From contig NC_090130.1 in the NCBI RefSeq assembly GCF_040581485.1, forward strand, positions 25,149,418 through 25,213,417: DNA of 64,000 nt, read 5' to 3'. The notes beneath the pieces are model-generated. The model had not been told where the DNA came from and did no database searches. It saw only the letters and a program-made list of their open reading frames with translations. Below are positions 1 through 11,030 of the stretch, in pieces. The translations under genes were made by a program, and so were the position numbers. Positions within the stretch are counted from its first letter, which is position 1; each line of letters begins with the position of its first letter. The DNA is from Linepithema humile. Taxonomy: Eukaryota > Arthropoda > Insecta > Hymenoptera > Formicidae.

Positions 1-2
1 TC

Positions 3-221
3 TTTCAGGGTCTGGACAATTTACTATTTCTGTTTCTCAACAACAACGATTTCCGTTACGTGAACATGGCAGCGTTCGCGAGTATGAGAAACGTGACTGT
101 CGATCCTGGCTTCAAGATACGCGGCTCGTTAGTGCACGACTTCGGCAAAATACACGGTCAATATCAATGCAGTAGTGTTGCGTATCAGATACCATATGAG
201 TGTACGGAGATTGATTCATAG
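3..221 (+). CDS. Leucine-rich-repeat protein, 3' end (partial)
   Basis: The frame is open from the left edge to a TAG at 219-221. It begins FQGLDNLLFLFLNNNDF, which fits an extracellular-type LRR unit (FxxLxxLxxLxLxxNxF). About 50 residues follow that do not continue the repeat and contain two cysteines (in QCSS and ECTE), as in a short C-terminal cap. The gene enters from outside the window, so its full length, signal peptide and membrane anchor cannot be judged. The first eight bases also resemble a splice acceptor, so an exon could begin at 9. I prefer the continuous frame because it supplies the expected Phe of the LRR consensus. The exact family is not recognised. AT-rich sequence follows, then a probable Pierce-like exon on the same strand. 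Confidence 0.6.
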   Translation, partial: FQGLDNLLFLFLNNNDFRYVNMAAFASMRNVTVDPGFKIRGSLVHDFGKIHGQYQCSSVAYQIPYECTEIDS

Positions 222-713
222 ACTTGAGAAAAGAGTTTGTGGAGAATCTGACTATATTGTAAAAAAATGCAGTAAATTTGGACGAATAATAAATGTAATA
301 TTATCTTAAATAATTTATTATTGACAGCTGCAACTAACATTAAGTTTCCATTATAATAGATTGTAATAAAAACTTTTATTACCTAATTTTTAATTAAATT
401 TTGTTTAGCTAACTGCTAAAAACTTACGGCAAATTGAGTTTTTTGGGGAAAAAAGTTCTAAAAAAAAATCGAAAGGAATTAGTTGTAAAAAATAGATGAT
501 ATTCAGTTGCATATAAATTGTCGGAAAGAAAAAAAAATATTAATTTTTAAAAATTTTATTAATAATGAAATATATATAAACACACACGCACAAAATACAC
601 AATCGTAATCCTGAAGAAAAAAAATATATTTTGATGTAAAGTTATGTGGAAATGTCATAGAAAATTCTGCATTATTGCGACACGTTTTTATTGGTTATTA
701 TTAATTTTCGCAG
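222..713. other. AT-rich non-coding stretch between LRR gene and Pierce-like exon
   Basis: The sequence is dominated by A/T runs and short stop-rich frames. It probably holds the 3' UTR of the LRR gene and intron or flank of the next exon. It ends in a good acceptor: a T-rich tract and CAG at 711-713. I looked for the missing upstream Pierce-like exon here and saw no convincing coding stretch with a donor. Confidence 0.5.
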
Positions 714-919
714 GCATTTTTAAAGGTTACGGTCAGGACAATCCCCCTCATCCCTGCTACACGAAAACTTCCATGGATTATGGCTGGTACGCACCGACAA
801 TTCATACAGTGCCGACGATTTATTATCCCCGAAACAATTCTTTTAGTACTGAGCACGGCCGCGCGGGAATGTACAGAAATTGTTCTCTCAACACAGAACT
901 TGACAAGTCGTTGTTTTAA
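714..919 (+). CDS. Pierce1/Pierce2-like (C9orf116 family) microtubule inner protein, terminal exon
   Basis: The exon encodes about 68 residues ending at TAA 917-919. Its core reads YGWYAPTIHTVPTIYYPRNN, then FS, six residues, and GMYRNCSLNTELDKSL. I compared this by eye with remembered vertebrate PIERCE1 (YGxxAPTxHxxPxxxYPxxNxFSxxxxxxGMxxNxxLNxxLxKS). The spacing is the same and most signature residues match, including the preceding GIFKGY versus GWFRGY. The family lies inside doublet microtubules of cilia and flagella, so a sperm-axoneme role is likely here. The first two bases complete a codon begun in an upstream exon. An in-frame ATG exists at 644, but the residues between it and 714 look like translated intron. 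The protein ends soon after LDKSL, shorter than in vertebrates. Confidence 0.68.
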
Positions 920-3900
920 ATTTTATCGCATTTTATAACTCGTTTAATCTGCTTTTAATATGATTATAATAATAGGATGTTTAATGTGCAATTGAAGTAT
1001 CAATATTTTCCGATACTTCAGATACAAATCAACACTTTATACAATATTTTGATTTTTATAGAAATTATTAATTTACATCTGTAATCACTTTTTAGATGTA
1101 TTTCGGAATAAAGATTGAAGACGGTGATAAAAGTTAAAATTTATCTCCAAGTGTAGATTTAATCATCTAACGCGTTAAAATGGTTTTTTACCTTACGAGA
1201 GGTCTGACAGTAAAATTCTCAAACCTATTTCTTATTTCTCCTTTTATATGTATTACTGACGATCAGCTGTATATCGTTTATTTTTACCTTCAAAGTAATC
1301 TTTTTATGATGCAATACATAAAGCTTAGTTTTTTTTACGCTCAATAACATTTTCTTGGATCTTTTTTTTTTCAGGATTACTTTTATAACTATCGTCTTCA
1401 ACGTCGTCAAAATAACTTTCTTTTCTTATCTTTATAAACTCCATGTGTTATTTTACAGATCTTATATCCATTTTTATTAAATATTAAAACTTTACTGAAA
1501 ATTTCGCATTTGCCCTTTGCTCTAATACTTTGTCTATCGTATCAACTGTTTGCTAAAATATAAAGACATATTATTACAATAATTTCTCCGCATTAATACC
1601 AGATTACTGGTTATTCTTAAAAATTGTGTTATAACTGTGTTTGCGAACTTACTTATCAGATTTCATATAGAAGTATGGCGTTAATAAGGATACCGCTCTA
1701 GGATTGTTGAGGATTTCGATGCTAAGACGCTAGGGTGAAGAAATAACAACGTGCGAGTGATTTTACGCTTATACGTTTTTATTATTACAGTTCAGCTTAC
1801 GTGTCGCATTAAACATAATGATGTAACAGATTCTACATCGGGGCTTTTTTGAAGTACATGACGCCCCGTATCTAACGCATATGCAGGGTCTCGATTTATT
1901 CCATGGCTGCATTACCACTGCCGCAATTATTATTGACGATTAATATTATTTCGTATTTTTTTTTGTTTTTATTATTGATGCGATTCATCTATACGCAATC
2001 GCCTAATCGTTAATTGGAAAAGAAACATTGCGCGTACACAGTGTCGTAACGATTACACATTAATTATTTGTAACACCTCGCGGTTAAAACACCTCGATAC
2101 TCGCGTTAATCGCTATGTTTCACATTAATGTGGTAATATATTTGTAATGGTAACTCCAATGGCAACATAACATATATATAATATATATTTATGTATATAT
2201 AACATAATGGACATTTATAGTCGCGTTCTATTGTTTTAACACATTTAAGAGTAAGACTTAATTGTAACAACCATAATGACTAGGAAACATTGGAAATGTT
2301 TTATAATCTATTATGGCAACAGTAATGTGGGATGAATAATGATTGATACATTTATATGTATATATATATTTTTTTTTATTATTTAGAAGACTCTTGCGAC
2401 GTGTGAAACTCTATGTGTTCGCGTTAATTGCTATTGTTTTATTGATATCTTTGTTCGGTTAATTACCGCCATGCAAACTGCTCCACGAAAACGTTACCAT
2501 ATCTATTAACCGTACAGTGAAAGCTCAAGAACACAAAAAATTATTCATAATTTTGCGTCCCTGTTTATCATCAAATCACAAAGAGATGATTAGACATGAA
2601 AACTAAATAAAAAGATTTGTCGCGATGGATTACCATTTCACGATATACAATCGAAGTCTTAATTAGTAATCGTTTTCTTGACAGAACTTGTTTGGACTCT
2701 TTTTATCTTTGTTAGATAAAAGTCCAATACAAAGACTTTATATTTACCTTACCTAAAAAGGCGCAAATACTGTAATTTGCGCCAGTAATACAACGCCGCA
2801 AAAATTCAAGGATAAAATCGACAATCTTATCCGATTATTTTTCGATATTTATCGGATATTTTGGATCATACGCCTTTATATAAGTAGCACACGTTAGGCA
2901 AGAAAACAGCATGTTTCGATTTTATATCTTGCTCCGAAAATGATCTACTCTCTACTTCTACATCTCATTTTGTCGACTATCGCGAAAAAGATCTTGACGA
3001 TCAATGAAACACCGATCACGATGCTCGCTGCCGATCGCACTTTTCGTCTACGAAAGTGGCTTAAATAGATGGAATTTTCGAGTAAACGGAACATTAAATT
3101 TTTATCAGCACAACCAGTTTCACGTTTCCGTAAAATCCTCCCAAGATATTACAACATATTTAATTATTCAGAAGCAATCTCGGGCCGCTTTCAATCTTTG
3201 ATCAAGTAACGAGTTCGATCGCAACGAGCATCTCGATGTACATTCAACGGTTTAACGGTTGCATATAATAGCAATAATTACAGGTCTGTATGTGTCTGCA
3301 TTTATATTTGTCTTTAAATTTGTATATATTTATATATTATTTATACTCTGCATATATATTTATACACGTTCTCGTTAATATTGTACTACACTTCTTCGCA
3401 TACCCTTCACTAGAGGCTACGAATTATTAATTAATTAAATTCTTTAGGTTTGGTATATGCTTGAAAAGAGCTCCTTAGAGCTCCTTCAAATTCCTATAGA
3501 TAATCCTTAGTAATTAACGATGACAGATAGAACTCGCATTTTATGTGTGTGATTTAATCCTCCTCCCTCATCGCACTTACGCCGTACTTATACAGATTTT
3601 CATCATACGTTAAGTGATAACTAGCGCACGCTGATCTACGCGGCGCACTACTTAAACGTTGCTCTACATGATCTTTCGATCCTTTTTTCCCTTTCTTTGT
3701 TCGCTCACGTTTCTCTACCATTCAGGACTCGTTCTATTGATTCGTTGTCCTCTCAATGATCGCTAAAAATACTTATGATCTTAAGTACCGTTAAGAGTTT
3801 TTCATTCAAATGAAACGCGTCAACTCACGCGCCGCCGGGACGTTCGCGATTCCTTCGACCGCGCTTTTATCGTAATTTATATTTTTATCAATTTTATTCT

Positions 3901-4500
3901 TGAGATCGGAGAGGTCAATTGTGCAATTTTTTATCAAATCTTTCTGATTTTTACTTCAAATCACTTAAAAATAAATAAATTTTATACCAAAGAAATTTTT
4001 CTCTTTGGAAAGATTATATAAAAAATATTTTTTAACGATAATAGGCTCTTTAATTAAAAATCAGTAAGTTAAAAGGCCATTAAAAGCCATAAGCACGTTC
4101 ATTTGTGCACAACTTAAATGCATTTTAATCATCAACAATATCAAATAAAAAATTTGGGCTCTATATTAGGCCATCTTCAATAGCAGTGCACAATATTTTC
4201 CAGTAATATGTTCCATGAATATCGTAAAGTTTAAGCGCGCAAGCCCACGCATGATATAAATCAGAGATCTTAGTCCTCTACGATTAATTTATGTCATGCA
4301 ACACATTGCCATATAATTGCACACTACTACTAAAGAGAGCTTAAACTGAATTATTAATAATTAATAAACATATTAAATTTCTGTAATATTGCTACAAATC
4401 CAAAAAAAACCCCGCTATATTTACTGAATATATCTCCGAATTAATATACCTCGCATTTTCTCCCATCGCATTCGAAATTATCACGAGCCGTAACGCATCA
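920..4500. other. Non-coding stretch, no gene recognised
   Basis: The stretch is AT-rich with only short frames. It contains AT dinucleotide tracts, a cluster of three inverted repeats at 2692-2858 followed by a TATA-like box, and little else. I see no exon with both coding character and splice sites. Confidence 0.5.
2692..2884. promoter_or_regulatory. Three inverted repeats followed by a TATA-like box
   Basis: Within about 170 bp there are three potential hairpins. Arms 2692-2708 and 2714-2727 pair imperfectly. Arms 2760-2768 and 2775-2783 pair perfectly over 9 bp (ggcgcaaat/atttgcgcc). Arms 2828-2835 and 2851-2858 pair perfectly over 8 bp. A TATA-like tttatataag follows at 2875-2884. No downstream gene is recognised, so promoter function is only a guess. 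Confidence 0.2.
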
Positions 4501-4575
4501 TCCCTTTTTGTATTGTCATCATCCATTGGTACTTTATCATTTCTTTTTTCCGCACGTACTTCGCGCGTGGTGATG

Positions 4576-4731
4576 TCAGAAGTCATCACCGCTGGCATTC
4601 AACCTCGATTCAAGGTTCGTCGAAACCTCGACCGCCGCGTGAATGTCAGCCGATTCGAAAGTCACGACGGTTTCCGCGCACGTGGCGGCCGTCGAGTCGA
4701 TCGTGGACCTGGATTCAACCCTTTCTCCCAT
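4576..4731 (-). CDS. Small ORF of unknown function in a GC-rich patch
   Basis: A 51-codon frame on the minus strand begins MGERVESRSTIDSTAAT and ends in TGA at 4576-4578. The frame stays open about nine codons upstream of the ATG, to an in-frame TAA. Third positions are mostly G/C, and the composition (S, T, A, E, V, D) is protein-like. The opposite strand of the same patch is also open for longer, so part of this openness is due to GC content. No domain or signal peptide is recognised and no clear splice sites were identified. It may be an exon of a small gene downstream of synapsin, or chance. Confidence 0.2.
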   Translation of the reverse strand: MGERVESRSTIDSTAATCAETVVTFESADIHAAVEVSTNLESRLNASGDDF

Positions 4732-4922
4732 GTGGGTGGTCCGTTCGCGGGCATCGAAGCGTTACGATTCTCCCTTTCTCTCTTAGGATGCATGATCAAT
4801 GCGCCCGCGCTCAGTGAGAATCATTCGCTTGAGAAAGCGCGACGATCACGGCCGCTCTTTCGTCGACGCTTCATTTCTACTAATCTACGAATAATTTGTT
4901 CTACATTATGTATACGTATTTT

Positions 4923-4956
<34 letters not shown>

Positions 4957-4959
4957 TAT
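4923..4959. repeat. (TA)n microsatellite
   Basis: A TA dinucleotide run interrupted once by a G. Confidence 0.9.
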
Positions 4960-7900
4960 CTTCTTGCATATAATTTAACGCTCTGACCGATTATGTAAAT
5001 TTGTAGGATCTCTAACGAATCTACGTAAATTAGTTAGACCTGTGTCTTCCTGAAATCTTAACGCGATAAATATCTTCGTATTTCATCTTTCTCGGTACAA
5101 TAGGCTGACTTCAATGACAACGGATTACATAACACCGACATCATACCGTACAGTAATATTATTTATATATATATATAGCATCACGATACGTTAATTTTTT
5201 TGTGTACGGGTATGTGCATGTGAACGGGTATATCGTACATGTGGCTAGCACGCATTTGAAATCAAGGAGGTAACGCACGGTATCGGGCCGCGACGTATAT
5301 ACTCGTCGCGCCCACACGCCTACTGCTATTAAGGTTACTTTTCTTGCCTCGAGTGTTACCGTCCGAGTTTAACATTAAGTTCGTTACACAGAGATACTTG
5401 ATAATATTATTGAAGGGACGAGCGTCGTGTAATCGTCGTGTAATCGGGGGTAAATCGATGATGCGTACTCTATCCTATTGGCCTGCCACAGCTTGAACGC
5501 GAAATCAAAGTAACGGCTGGAGACCGCGCTTTTCGCGCTTTCGTTGTGTCCAAAATCACTAATACAAAACTTTGAAGACTTCGGTGTTTCGGGCGGCCAC
5601 AATTAACGTCGATCGAACATTAACGTATCTAGCGTTCGCGAAATAACTTTGAACAAAATGCGAAGTCATGACGCAACTTTCGAATATCGAGGCTTTCGCC
5701 TCTTTGAAATCTCACAGTCCGATTATTTATTATTCATATATTGCATTAAAACTTTGCAGTAGTCGCATGGAGTCTTGTATAATGTCATGAGCTTGCTCTC
5801 ATAAATATTAATTATATTGCTACAAGTTTATGCATTCAGTAATATGCGAATAAATTCAACAACCCGATTTGTATCCATAAAATTGACAATGTTTTAAATT
5901 TAAACGTATATCTAGCTGTTTGTTAAGAAAAAAGATGATAAGGAAAGTAATAAAACCGCAACGATCCCATGCCACTACCGCCGGCTTAAAGCAAACGAAA
6001 AGGAGAAAAGGAAAGAGGAGGCACTGAAGCTCAGCGGTCGTACCACCAAGATGATATGTACGTAAGAGATTTCTCCTCGATGTACAGTGACGAATGCTCA
6101 AGAATGCACACATACGAAGTGAAGTGATATATACGTAGAGCGTTACGTAATCTAGAGGCGCGAGACACGCGCAAATTATTACTTATTGCACGATCCTCTC
6201 GCGATAATCGGAGGATCGTCGAAGGATTGAAGCGACTTGCGGTACGTCGGTTCCGTAAGGCGGGAACGTGACTGAATATCTGCAAGTCGTTCAACTGCAT
6301 CTTAGCATACGCACAACGATCGATACTATGGAGATCACTAATTTTTACAACTACGATTGATGCACTGATAAGGATGCATTCTGCTGAATGGTTTGTCGAT
6401 CGACTCACAGAGAATTCTTCGTAACTGCATTCCTGTGAATCTTGCAGGTCACGCGAAAGATTTTCAACTATCTAAAAGATTCTGATATCGTCATAACACT
6501 CCTGCAGGAACGATGTCGCAACGCGAAGATAAATGCCAAATTCCTCGGCTGAAAAGCGCCGGGGATCATCGAAAATGAAATTACGGTGAATTCTCATTAG
6601 TGCTATTTTATATGAAATGCAGATGTGTGTGCTATATATGTACACATACATATATAAATGTATATTATTTGACGTTACTGGGATCGACTTCACGTGCGGC
6701 TAGGGGAAACGGCATTTATCATACTTGTCGACCTTTTGTTTCTTATCACGGACGCTGTTTTATGTATACACAGCGACCCGAAGTATCCTAAGAAATTGAA
6801 GACGCAACATGGTTATTGTGCTAATCTACGGATATTGCTGGTGCATTATTTCTCGAACTACGGTGCAGTCGGTGCGTTTCAAAACGAAAATGAAAATATT
6901 GATTGCTGCTTATGACATCACACGGCCACCTAAACTAAAACTAAAACGTGTTACTAGTTAATGCTTCAGTTAAGTTATGATCCAAGCAACGAAATGCCCG
7001 ACGCTGTATCGTTATTTTTCGAAGTCGACGCGCAATCGCTCGAACGATCACTTTGCGACAGTTATGGACGAAGTTCGCGGCTTCGTGTTTATTATTATTT
7101 GCGACGTATCAAATAAGATCTTTGAAATACGCTACAAATAATAAAATAATGAGAGAATTTATCTTAATATCAGTAAACTAACGATCAAATAATATTTTCA
7201 CTTTTGTTAAAGTTTATCTTAATTCTATTTTTTCCTCAATCGTACACAAATCTTAACAAAAAATGATGCAAATATTTTAATAAAACTGAAAGAGATTATT
7301 TTTTATTTTTAGAAAAAACTTGCAATAACATGAAAAAGTTTATAGAACAACACAAAACGTTAAAATATTAAAAATTGGTCCAAAGAGCGATCGATCGAAC
7401 GAAACGCGCGCGCAGAGCTTTCTTTTCTACAAACAATCTCAAGGATCACAGTCACAAGGATTTCTTCGAACAAGCGAATCCTAAATCCCTCTATCCACTC
7501 TACCGTCTGAACTCAACGTCGATGATTTGACTAGGCTGCGACGTGTGGCCACGTGCGTGCCGCTTCTAGTTTCTATTTGTATCTAGTGCCTAGACTTCGC
7601 ACCCCTGAGATATTCTTCACCTGTAATCGCGTCTATACGCGTTCTAGCGCTGATCGATTGACCTTCACGCGGTGATGTGATTATGATTGTTTGATTGCTC
7701 TTCTTCGCACTGTGGCGTCAGCTCTGAAAACGGAATTGGAGACCCGTCTCGTGTGCGTCAAGCCGTTCAAACTTTTGTGCAGTCTTTGTGTTCCTGTTTA
7801 ACCCTTAATTGCATAAATTTTTCTCTTCAAAACTTCGTGAAACGTGCTAAATTAATGTTTCCACTATGAAAGAATTGGTGAAGAAGAGAGCTCTAACATA

Positions 7901-9241
7901 TAATTTACATTTAAGTACTTTCAAGAATACGATTATGTTTTTTGCAGAAGTATACCGACATAACAAACTATTCAAAAGGTTGTATTTCAATCCTTTGATG
8001 TGTAAGACACTCAAAAGCAAGATGTACGTTGTGTACGGAACACTTTTTTGTGCGTTACACAGATCGTTTTCGCGTTTAAAAGAAACCTGTCTTATCGTTG
8101 CACACAAAATAATCGTTTTTGTTCAATATTTTATATCTTACGAGTGCTAAAGACGCCGATAGCACACAATGAGCGAGATCGTAGCGAGCGCTTGTAGACA
8201 TTGATACTGCATATCAGCATTTTTGTCGAACTTATATAGATGCTAAGGCGTCTGTCTCACTTAGAAGATATTCAGTTCGTAACGCATGGAAGACAATCTA
8301 CCATCACGTTATTGCAGAATTGAAAAACCGTCAGGATTGCAATTATCTCCGCGGAAATTATGGTATATACAAGCGCTTACTTATACAACGTATTCTTTGA
8401 TATACTCTTTGATATCGAAGGTGCGTAGTTGTAAGTTGAATGTAAGCTGGACGGGTGCGCACACTTCTTCACCGCGATTGACAATCACTGAAGAAACAGT
8501 GTGTCTCAGTGAATATACAAATGCAATGAGAACGAGATTTATAAAATGTATAAACAACAGATCACGTGCTGTATAAAGTCCAATATCTGCTTAAAACGCC
8601 GTCTATTTCATTCTCGTCGCAGCGATTGTACGCATTGTAGCTTATACCTTTCGAAAATCATTTTTGTCCATCGCACTTTATCCACCGACTTTTAATACCG
8701 CGAACAACGTGATACGAAGGACACTTCAGTGTCAAGGCACATGAAAATCAAATCGTTAATTATTTATTACTTACGCGATTGGGAAACCGCGGAAAAGACA
8801 CGACGAAACCGTATAATGTAAGATTTCCATTACACAGGGAATTCTAAACAAGATTGTACTTTCAAAGAAACTCGCGCTCTCTTTGTCGCTTAAATTTACG
8901 TCTTCCTCTTTATTTCTATCAATTAATTACATATTAATTGATGTAGATTTTCAAAGATAAATTTTTATCACATTATTATTTTTTTCAGCAAGTGCTTGCG
9001 TCAACAGAGTGTGTATTTTCAACGCTTATTGCAACGTTGATCCTTCCTTTTTTTTCAGAGCTGAAACCACAGTCGATTATATTTCCCGACCTCTCCTTGT
9101 TACTTTTATAACAAGTTAAATCCGTTCATTCGATGAAAATTGCCTTTCTACGTGCTGTGCTCCGCGTAGTTTTCACTACGTTTATCCGATATACTTCGCC
9201 GATGCTACATTCAGTTCCTGTTCGCACATACGTACGCGTAT
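4960..9241. other. Non-coding stretch 3' of synapsin, no gene recognised
   Basis: Moderately GC-rich patches (for example 5940-6560) alternate with AT-rich sequence. Open frames reach about 125 codons but lack recognisable domains, signal peptides or splice context. Some of this may be very long synapsin 3' UTR, but no polyadenylation site can be assigned with confidence. Confidence 0.4.
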
Positions 9242-9997
9242 ATGTATATATTTGCAGATCTATGTGTCGGGATCATTCTGTTCCGCATTGCACGATCGCA
9301 TGCCGGAGTAATCAACGCCCACGTCCGTGAGAATCATTTTTCGATCGATCCTTCCGTTTCTCGCGCCAAGATCCGTCGCTTACGCGATCTCTCGTTCCTT
9401 AACGCTAAAATCCAGCGACTAGATTTTCATGAATTTTCCACCGACCACGCGGTCGCCCCTGCGTGGTTTCAACGACGACCCGCGATGTGCGAAAAATTTA
9501 GGAAAAGAAATGTCGCTACTTTCGGGATGCGCGACAAATTTTTATCTTTAATGAGGATTCTGCACGCGAGATATCCCCGTGAGAAATTTATTAGCGTGCC
9601 GCGCGAATTGATTCTGCCGACATATCCGGCGAGCGGATATTTCGACGAACTAATCGCGCAACGGAATTATCGGCAAAGAACTCGCGGATTCAGATTTTCG
9701 AAGATACGAAAATCTTGTCCGTGGTATTGTAAAACAATTCGCTCATCCCTGATTACCTTAAATACTACTTGTGCGTTTAAAAGTAGAGACAACTACACAC
9801 TTTGTCCTTCCCGACTTGTAGTTCCCGATGAAACCAAACGACCGCTTGCAGTCTCGGTTAGCCAAATGTTCAGAATAATGCCCGAATCTCCTCTTTTTTT
9901 GTCGTCTTCGATTACCTCGAATGACGGTAGGCGTACATATATATTTTTTACAAACACTGCGAGATCGCCCAAAGAGACGCCCATTTGCCTGCCTTAA
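9242..9997 (+). CDS. Unexplained 251-codon ORF
   Basis: This is the longest uninterrupted frame in the window, ATG at 9242 to TAA at 9995-9997. The protein is basic, with no recognisable domain, transmembrane run or repeat. It lies downstream of the synapsin stop codon, on the opposite strand. The minus strand of its right part is open too (9758-10243). That double openness weakens the case, because a stop-poor GC-richer patch would produce it by chance. It could be a lineage-specific gene, an antisense transcript to the synapsin 3' region, or simply a long random frame. I do not assign a function. Confidence 0.15.
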   Translation: MYIFADLCVGIILFRIARSHAGVINAHVRENHFSIDPSVSRAKIRRLRDLSFLNAKIQRLDFHEFSTDHAVAPAWFQRRPAMCEKFRKRNVATFGMRDKFLSLMRILHARYPREKFISVPRELILPTYPASGYFDELIAQRNYRQRTRGFRFSKIRKSCPWYCKTIRSSLITLNTTCAFKSRDNYTLCPSRLVVPDETKRPLAVSVSQMFRIMPESPLFLSSSITSNDGRRTYIFFTNTARSPKETPICLP

Positions 9998-10333
9998 TTT
10001 CCATCTCGCAATGCATTTTCCCTTAAATGACAATATGACACACGACGATCCAAACGTTAAGCCTAAAAGTGGGTGCTCGAAGTAAAACCGGTTGAGGAGA
10101 TGCCAGGGGCCTACAGAGCGACTCTTTACTTTTAACGGTGAGAAAGCACGTTTTTTATGGTTTATGTGACGCAAATATTTCACTGGGTGTCGCAGTAGCA
10201 ATTCAACATCAAAGCTGATATTAAAGAAACTGCCGTTCTCCACTGAGCTTGCCTAACTTTTCATTTAATTCGTCGATTAACACGGATTGATTACCTCGGA
10301 TTATACATAGAATCTACTTTACTTCTCGAACGT

Positions 10334-10336
<3 letters not shown>

Positions 10337-10368
<32 letters not shown>
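10337..10368. repeat. (CA)16 microsatellite
   Basis: Sixteen perfect CA units in the 3' flank of synapsin. Confidence 0.95.
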
Positions 10369-10371
<3 letters not shown>

Positions 10372-10836
10372 GCATTCGACCATGAATCTCTCTCAATATA
10401 CAGGACCTACTTAGCTACCATACATCGCGTTAGCTTATTAAGTCGTTGAACGCGGAAATCCTCGTGTTTCAGCTTCTCCCTAAAGTACACAGTAATCGTT
10501 GCTAAATGCTATCACGTGCTTTGTTCGACCCGATCGAGCGCGAAAGCTTTCAATCTCGGATAATTTTCGATCAAATTCAGATAGGTTCAGCGCACCTCGC
10601 GTGCGGCATGCAGTTTCGCGAGTTTCCTACGACAATCTGCAAATATATAGATATTTATATGCTCTTCGCGCGTCAACTTCCGCACGATCGGCTCATCTAG
10701 TAAGACGAGCTGTTCAATCCTGGAACATGCTCAAGGATCTCCGTAGAATATCATGAGTTCGTGTTTTTGGTGCCGACTTATCGTTAGATACCTCACCGCG
10801 AGAGCGCTCGATGTCCACGCTCTCGCTGCGTCGGCC

Positions 10837-10851
10837 CTATCTTATGGTCTA
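10837..10851 (-). promoter_or_regulatory. Syn: Synapsin stop codon with second UAG three codons downstream
   Basis: The reading frame ends GGC GAC ATG TAG. The next codons are ACC ATA AGA and then another TAG at 10837-10839. After that the frame is open for 38 codons to a TGA. Drosophila synapsin is known for amber readthrough into a long second frame. Here readthrough of the first stop alone would add only three residues. Confidence 0.85.
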
Positions 10852-11030
10852 CATGTCGCCAAAGATCCCGGCGAAGGTCTTTCGCAGATTCTTCATCGTG
10901 TCCTCGGTGTCCTCGCCCGTGGCCTGCGATTGGCTGCCTTGCCGGTGGAACGGCACCCTGGACGTCGGCGGTATGTCTTCAGTACGTCGACCGACGGACG
11001 GCGCGCTGCTCACTGTGCTTGATTGAGAAG
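10849..11030 (-). CDS. Syn: Synapsin last coding exon (C-terminal domain)
   Basis: The acceptor AG lies at 11031-11032. Two bases complete an Ala codon, then SQSSTVSSAPSVGRRTED, a polar linker, and the conserved end DTMKNLRKTFAGIFGDM, stop at 10849-10851. The final motif is the insect counterpart of the conserved C-terminal domain E. The plus-strand frames across this exon are shadows. Confidence 0.96.

Noticed and set aside
4513..4986. 157-codon plus-strand frame
   Set aside because: It ends in a poly-Tyr-Ile run made from the TA microsatellite, and Arg-rich sequence in the GC patch is typical of a shadow frame.
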